From assembly GCA_951394045.1 (NCBI GenBank), contig OX595985.1, positions 1,302,001 to 1,366,000 of the forward strand: a stretch of 64,000 nt of DNA. The letters run 5' to 3'. Position 1 is the first letter of the stretch; every line of letters begins with the position of its first letter. Below, one piece after another: positions 61,408 through 64,000 of this stretch. The notes beneath the pieces are model-generated. The model saw only the letters and a program-made list of their open reading frames with translations. It had not been told where the DNA came from and made no database searches. Origin of the DNA: Nitzschia sp. DOCU1. Lineage: Eukaryota > Bacillariophyta > Bacillariophyceae > Bacillariales > Bacillariaceae. The position numbers and the translations under genes are program-made.

Positions 61408-62294
61408 CTAGACATTGTCGCCCGTCAACGAAACCAATGCGAAGTAAAGCCCAGCCGTCTGGCACGCAAGGGCAAGCAGGGCGAACTGAATGCCCACGCA
61501 TTTTGGCATACAACAGGGCCACATTTGATTGCAAGCGTAGGCATCAGAGCCTTCGACCGTACGGGAAATAGTGTCATCCCAAATATCCATGATTCCATAC
61601 CATCCAATGAATGTTCCAAACATAAGTGTGACGTACTGAATAAGTGGGTCAAAGACAAACCAGTCTATCAAGAGGAAGGTCAAAGTAAAGAGAATGAATC
61701 CCAAGCACAACCAAACTAGCAACTGATTCGGCGAGTAGCTAATAGTGAAAGAAAACAGACAAGGGACTTGTAAGATGAAATGGAACAGAATCGACCGAAT
61801 CTCAAACTATTGTTCCACACTTACCGAAGACAGACTAGGAGACCAAAACAAAAGATCGAGGCCGCAACGGTTGAACCCACTCTGGATCCGCTCAGAGCGA
61901 CAAAGACTCCTCCCCAGAACGAGACACCGACGTATCCTGCAGGAATGACACACGGGCGGAATCCACCCCTAAAATGCGTCACACCACCCTCGTTCTGGTA
62001 CACTTCGACCTTGTCGACGCTTCCCCCAGTGAGCCACGCTGCCACCGCGCTGTTGTCAATATATAACGTCGTGAGAGTATGATCTTTGCCATGCATTCAT
62101 AGTGGCAACCTCGAAATCGAAATGATAACTTACTGCCCCATGAACTCGTGGAAGAAAATAGCAATGAGCTTCAACGGCTTGGCGATGGCCCGTTCCATGG
62201 TGAGATACGTCAAGAGCGTATACCCAGCATAGAGACAGAGGAAGATGATTTCTTCCGAATCCGAGCAGCAGTTTTCTAGTTTCCAGTTCACCAT
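61408..62294 (-). CDS. M50B-like membrane metalloprotease
   Basis: Three exons, 62294-62134, 62049-61825 and 61738-61408, with 84- and 86-nt introns, give 238 aa, the usual length. The first intron splits the zinc motif, and splicing creates FFHEFMGHAVAAWLTGGSV, that is HEXXH. Family-typical stretches follow: QNEGGVTHFRGGFRPCVIPA, GYVGVSFWGGVFVALSG and WFVFDPLIQYVTLMFG, then WDDTISRTVEGSDAYAC, with CCMPKCVGIQFALLAL near the end. About six membrane helices are expected. Relatives occur in plants, fungi and protists. Site-2-type proteolysis is inferred from the fold. Substrates are unknown. Confidence 0.85.
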
Positions 62295-62825
62295 GGTCTC
62301 GAGGAAAAGAGGCGATAAGAGGAAGCCTTATCTAAGGGAGGGAGAGAAGACAGATGCGGGACGATGATGTCCAAGTCAAAGGCGCTGCGACAGAATAGGC
62401 GCGATGATTGGCAACGGTGGTGGTGTCATGCGGTGGCAGCAGTGGATCGACTTCCGAATGAAAATCCAATCCAAACAACAAAAGCAACTCCGACGCGATG
62501 ATGAATGACCGGGCTTCGCCGGTCGTTCGTACGCCGACCCGCTCGAGTGGTACGCCCTTCTTTGCGCGCCAAAAACATGATCGGGCCAAAAAATGAAACA
62601 CCGTAGATTCCTGTAGATTGGTATCACGAAGGGAGACAAAAAATGGCTCGAACTCATCTTCCGCTCGTGTGGTGGCAGGCCGCTCTCCATCCCCAAAGCG
62701 CATTTATTTTCATTTTGCTTGCCTTTGTGAGAGACAGACGTCCTTTCTCTCACTACTTTTTCAAGTGTCTCATCCATTTGCGCCCACCACACCATTCACA
62801 TTCATTCTATGCTACCAATGCTATC
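62295..62825. promoter_or_regulatory. Divergent promoter between M50B-like and cyclin genes
   Basis: A 531-bp gap between outward-facing genes. Short frames on both strands are arginine/serine-rich and unconvincing. No specific cell-cycle element was identified. Confidence 0.3.
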
Positions 62826-64000
62826 ATGGCTCGCTCAATAGCCTTGAAACGCTCCAAGAGCAGCACCAGGTCGGCAGCTGCCGCCACCGGCGTTGCCAGG
62901 CGTCGTCCGCCACAAGAGGACTCGTCCGTATCGGACTCCTCCTCCACCGCCCGAAAAGATGCACCCTACCGAAACCTTCGTAAGCGAGTGTCTCTTGAGG
63001 GTTTACGGGCCAATGACGAAATGGACGACCGCAAGCCGGCGGCTAAAAATACGCAAGGGCGCAAACGGTCGGCTGCGGCATGTGCGCCCGACAATGTTCC
63101 GCCCTCAACAATGAAGGCAGGCTCCAATTCGAAGAAGAGCAGAACATCCATCACTATTGCTACGTCAACGGATGATACAAACTTCGCTCGTGCTCCGTTG
63201 ACTCGCGCTATGCGAAAAATGGTTATGAATCAGGTAACGCCGTCACCTGCACAGGCATCCGCATCACCTATCTTTACTTTCAAGCTGCCGCCGTCCAAGT
63301 GGTCGCCAGATTGGAATGAATCCAATGTGTCTCTTAAGGTGCCGGAAGGGGTAGTGGATTTGTATCCTGCCACCCGCTCCAAACTGGAGCCAAATGCTCA
63401 TACGTGTTCTTGTGACCAGGAAACTTGTTCCAGCCGGGCTCTGTCGGGTTCATTTATTCAAGTTTATGGCCACGAGTTTTACTCTTCCATGAAGAAACGC
63501 GAAGAGCCGATTGTTTCTCCGGGTGCTCACATGCCTTCGCAAAGCCCAAGCCATGAGAGTCAAGGGAGTAGTAATAGCCACCAGAGCGATCCTTCCAACT
63601 CCAGCAGCCGAGTGTTTCACTCGCCTGCCCAAGAGGATCGGGATGATGATGATGACGATAACTCATCTGTCCCACGAGACGGAACGCCTAACTTTCGTCG
63701 AGTCTGGGGTCATTTGGACACGGGAAATCTATCGGCCGTCAAGGCCGTGGAGAGCTCAAAATTCCTGGACTATCAGCCCGAATTAACTCCCAAGATGCGA
63801 TCTATCCTTATGGATTGGATCATCGAGCTGTCCGAACATTTCAACTTTGGTCCCAGCACATTGCATTTGGCATGTACTTTGGTGGATCAAGTCTTGGCGT
63901 GTGGTCCTCTCTGCTTTGACAACGACGAAGAGACGGCCGAAGACGACGGTGAAGAGTCCAAGACGAATTGCTTCCTTATTTGCCGCGAAAAATTTCAACT
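62826..64000 (+). CDS. Mitotic-type (A/B-like) cyclin, 3' end beyond window
   Basis: The frame opens at ATG 62826 (MARSIALKRSKSSTRSAAAA) and stays open to the window edge, 391 codons without a stop. The N-terminal 300 residues are disordered and basic, with clusters RNLRKRVSLEGL (a possible destruction-box-like RxxL) and KSRTSITIATS. The cyclin box then starts: FLDYQPELTPKMRSILMDWI (the MRxILxDW signature), then IELSEHFNFGPSTLHLACTL and VDQVLACGPL. An acidic insert (DNDEETAEDDGEESKTN) interrupts the box soon after. Cyclins activate CDKs, and this order suits A/B types, but the decisive C-terminal cyclin fold is outside the window. Confidence 0.82.
   Translation, partial: MARSIALKRSKSSTRSAAAATGVARRRPPQEDSSVSDSSSTARKDAPYRNLRKRVSLEGLRANDEMDDRKPAAKNTQGRKRSAAACAPDNVPPSTMKAGSNSKKSRTSITIATSTDDTNFARAPLTRAMRKMVMNQVTPSPAQASASPIFTFKLPPSKWSPDWNESNVSLKVPEGVVDLYPATRSKLEPNAHTCSCDQETCSSRALSGSFIQVYGHEFYSSMKKREEPIVSPGAHMPSQSPSHESQGSSNSHQSDPSNSSSRVFHSPAQEDRDDDDDDNSSVPRDGTPNFRRVWGHLDTGNLSAVKAVESSKFLDYQPELTPKMRSILMDWIIELSEHFNFGPSTLHLACTLVDQVLACGPLCFDNDEETAEDDGEESKTNCFLICREKFQ

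Noticed and set aside
1..64000. Integrated virus, transposase or reverse transcriptase
   Set aside because: No integrase, reverse transcriptase, transposase or capsid motif was found in any frame I read.
1..64000. CRISPR array or bacterial operon structure
   Set aside because: Introns, targeting signals and eukaryotic families show nuclear eukaryotic DNA. No regularly spaced repeats were seen.

Overview
This 64-kb window looks like nuclear DNA of a raphid pennate diatom. It is gene-dense, with genes on both strands. Introns are short, mostly 63-106 nt, with GT donors (often GTAAGT, GTACGT or GTATGT) and CAG/TAG acceptors. Many proteins begin with a hydrophobic signal followed by an Ala/Gly-Phe junction, the bipartite plastid-targeting signal of algae with secondary plastids. 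Families common in diatoms recur: a membrane-anchored LRR protein, a helicase-associated (HA) domain, a START-like protein, a sulfotransferase and an NCA-box-free set of plastid RNA and protein maintenance factors. No tRNA, rRNA or CRISPR array was recognised.

Layout. 0-6 kb: 3' part of a cullin-3 gene, a two-finger CCCH RNA-binding protein and a small spliced unknown gene. 6-10 kb: a plastid SLOG/DprA-like protein, an unusually long holocytochrome-c synthase and an SPX-domain protein. 10-24 kb: a three-exon LRR membrane protein, a plastid PPR protein, a coiled-coil pseudogene, a PX-like protein, a p24 cargo receptor and a polytopic membrane protein. 24-30 kb: eIF2A, a plastid BFN+UVR protein and a START-like protein. 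30-34 kb: poorly conserved spliced ORFs and a broken membrane-protein gene. 34-38 kb: a zinc-ribbon protein, a plastid YggT protein and a lumenal DUF1499 protein. 38-44 kb is a decayed tract: a membrane ORF with an in-frame TAG, a truncated O-fucosyltransferase-like relic, two families of duplicated non-coding blocks and an HA-domain relic around an intact sulfotransferase. 44-52 kb: a RING/RanBP2-finger E3, a Golgi-type glycosyltransferase-like protein and a 1,107-aa acidic/lysine-rich repeat protein. 52-64 kb: a plastid protein with two retropepsin-like lobes, a histidine phosphatase, a mitochondrial carrier, the CAAX protease STE24, an aldo-keto reductase, a plastid Mini-RNase III, an M50B-like protease and the 5' part of a cyclin gene.

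The genes do not form one pathway. The strongest common themes are plastid proteins (at least seven) and secretory or endomembrane proteins. TGACGT(CA) elements, the bZIP/CO2-cAMP-responsive type known from diatoms, recur near start codons and in divergent promoters. Exon models were assembled by hand from reading frame, splice consensus and family conservation. No database or transcript evidence was available.
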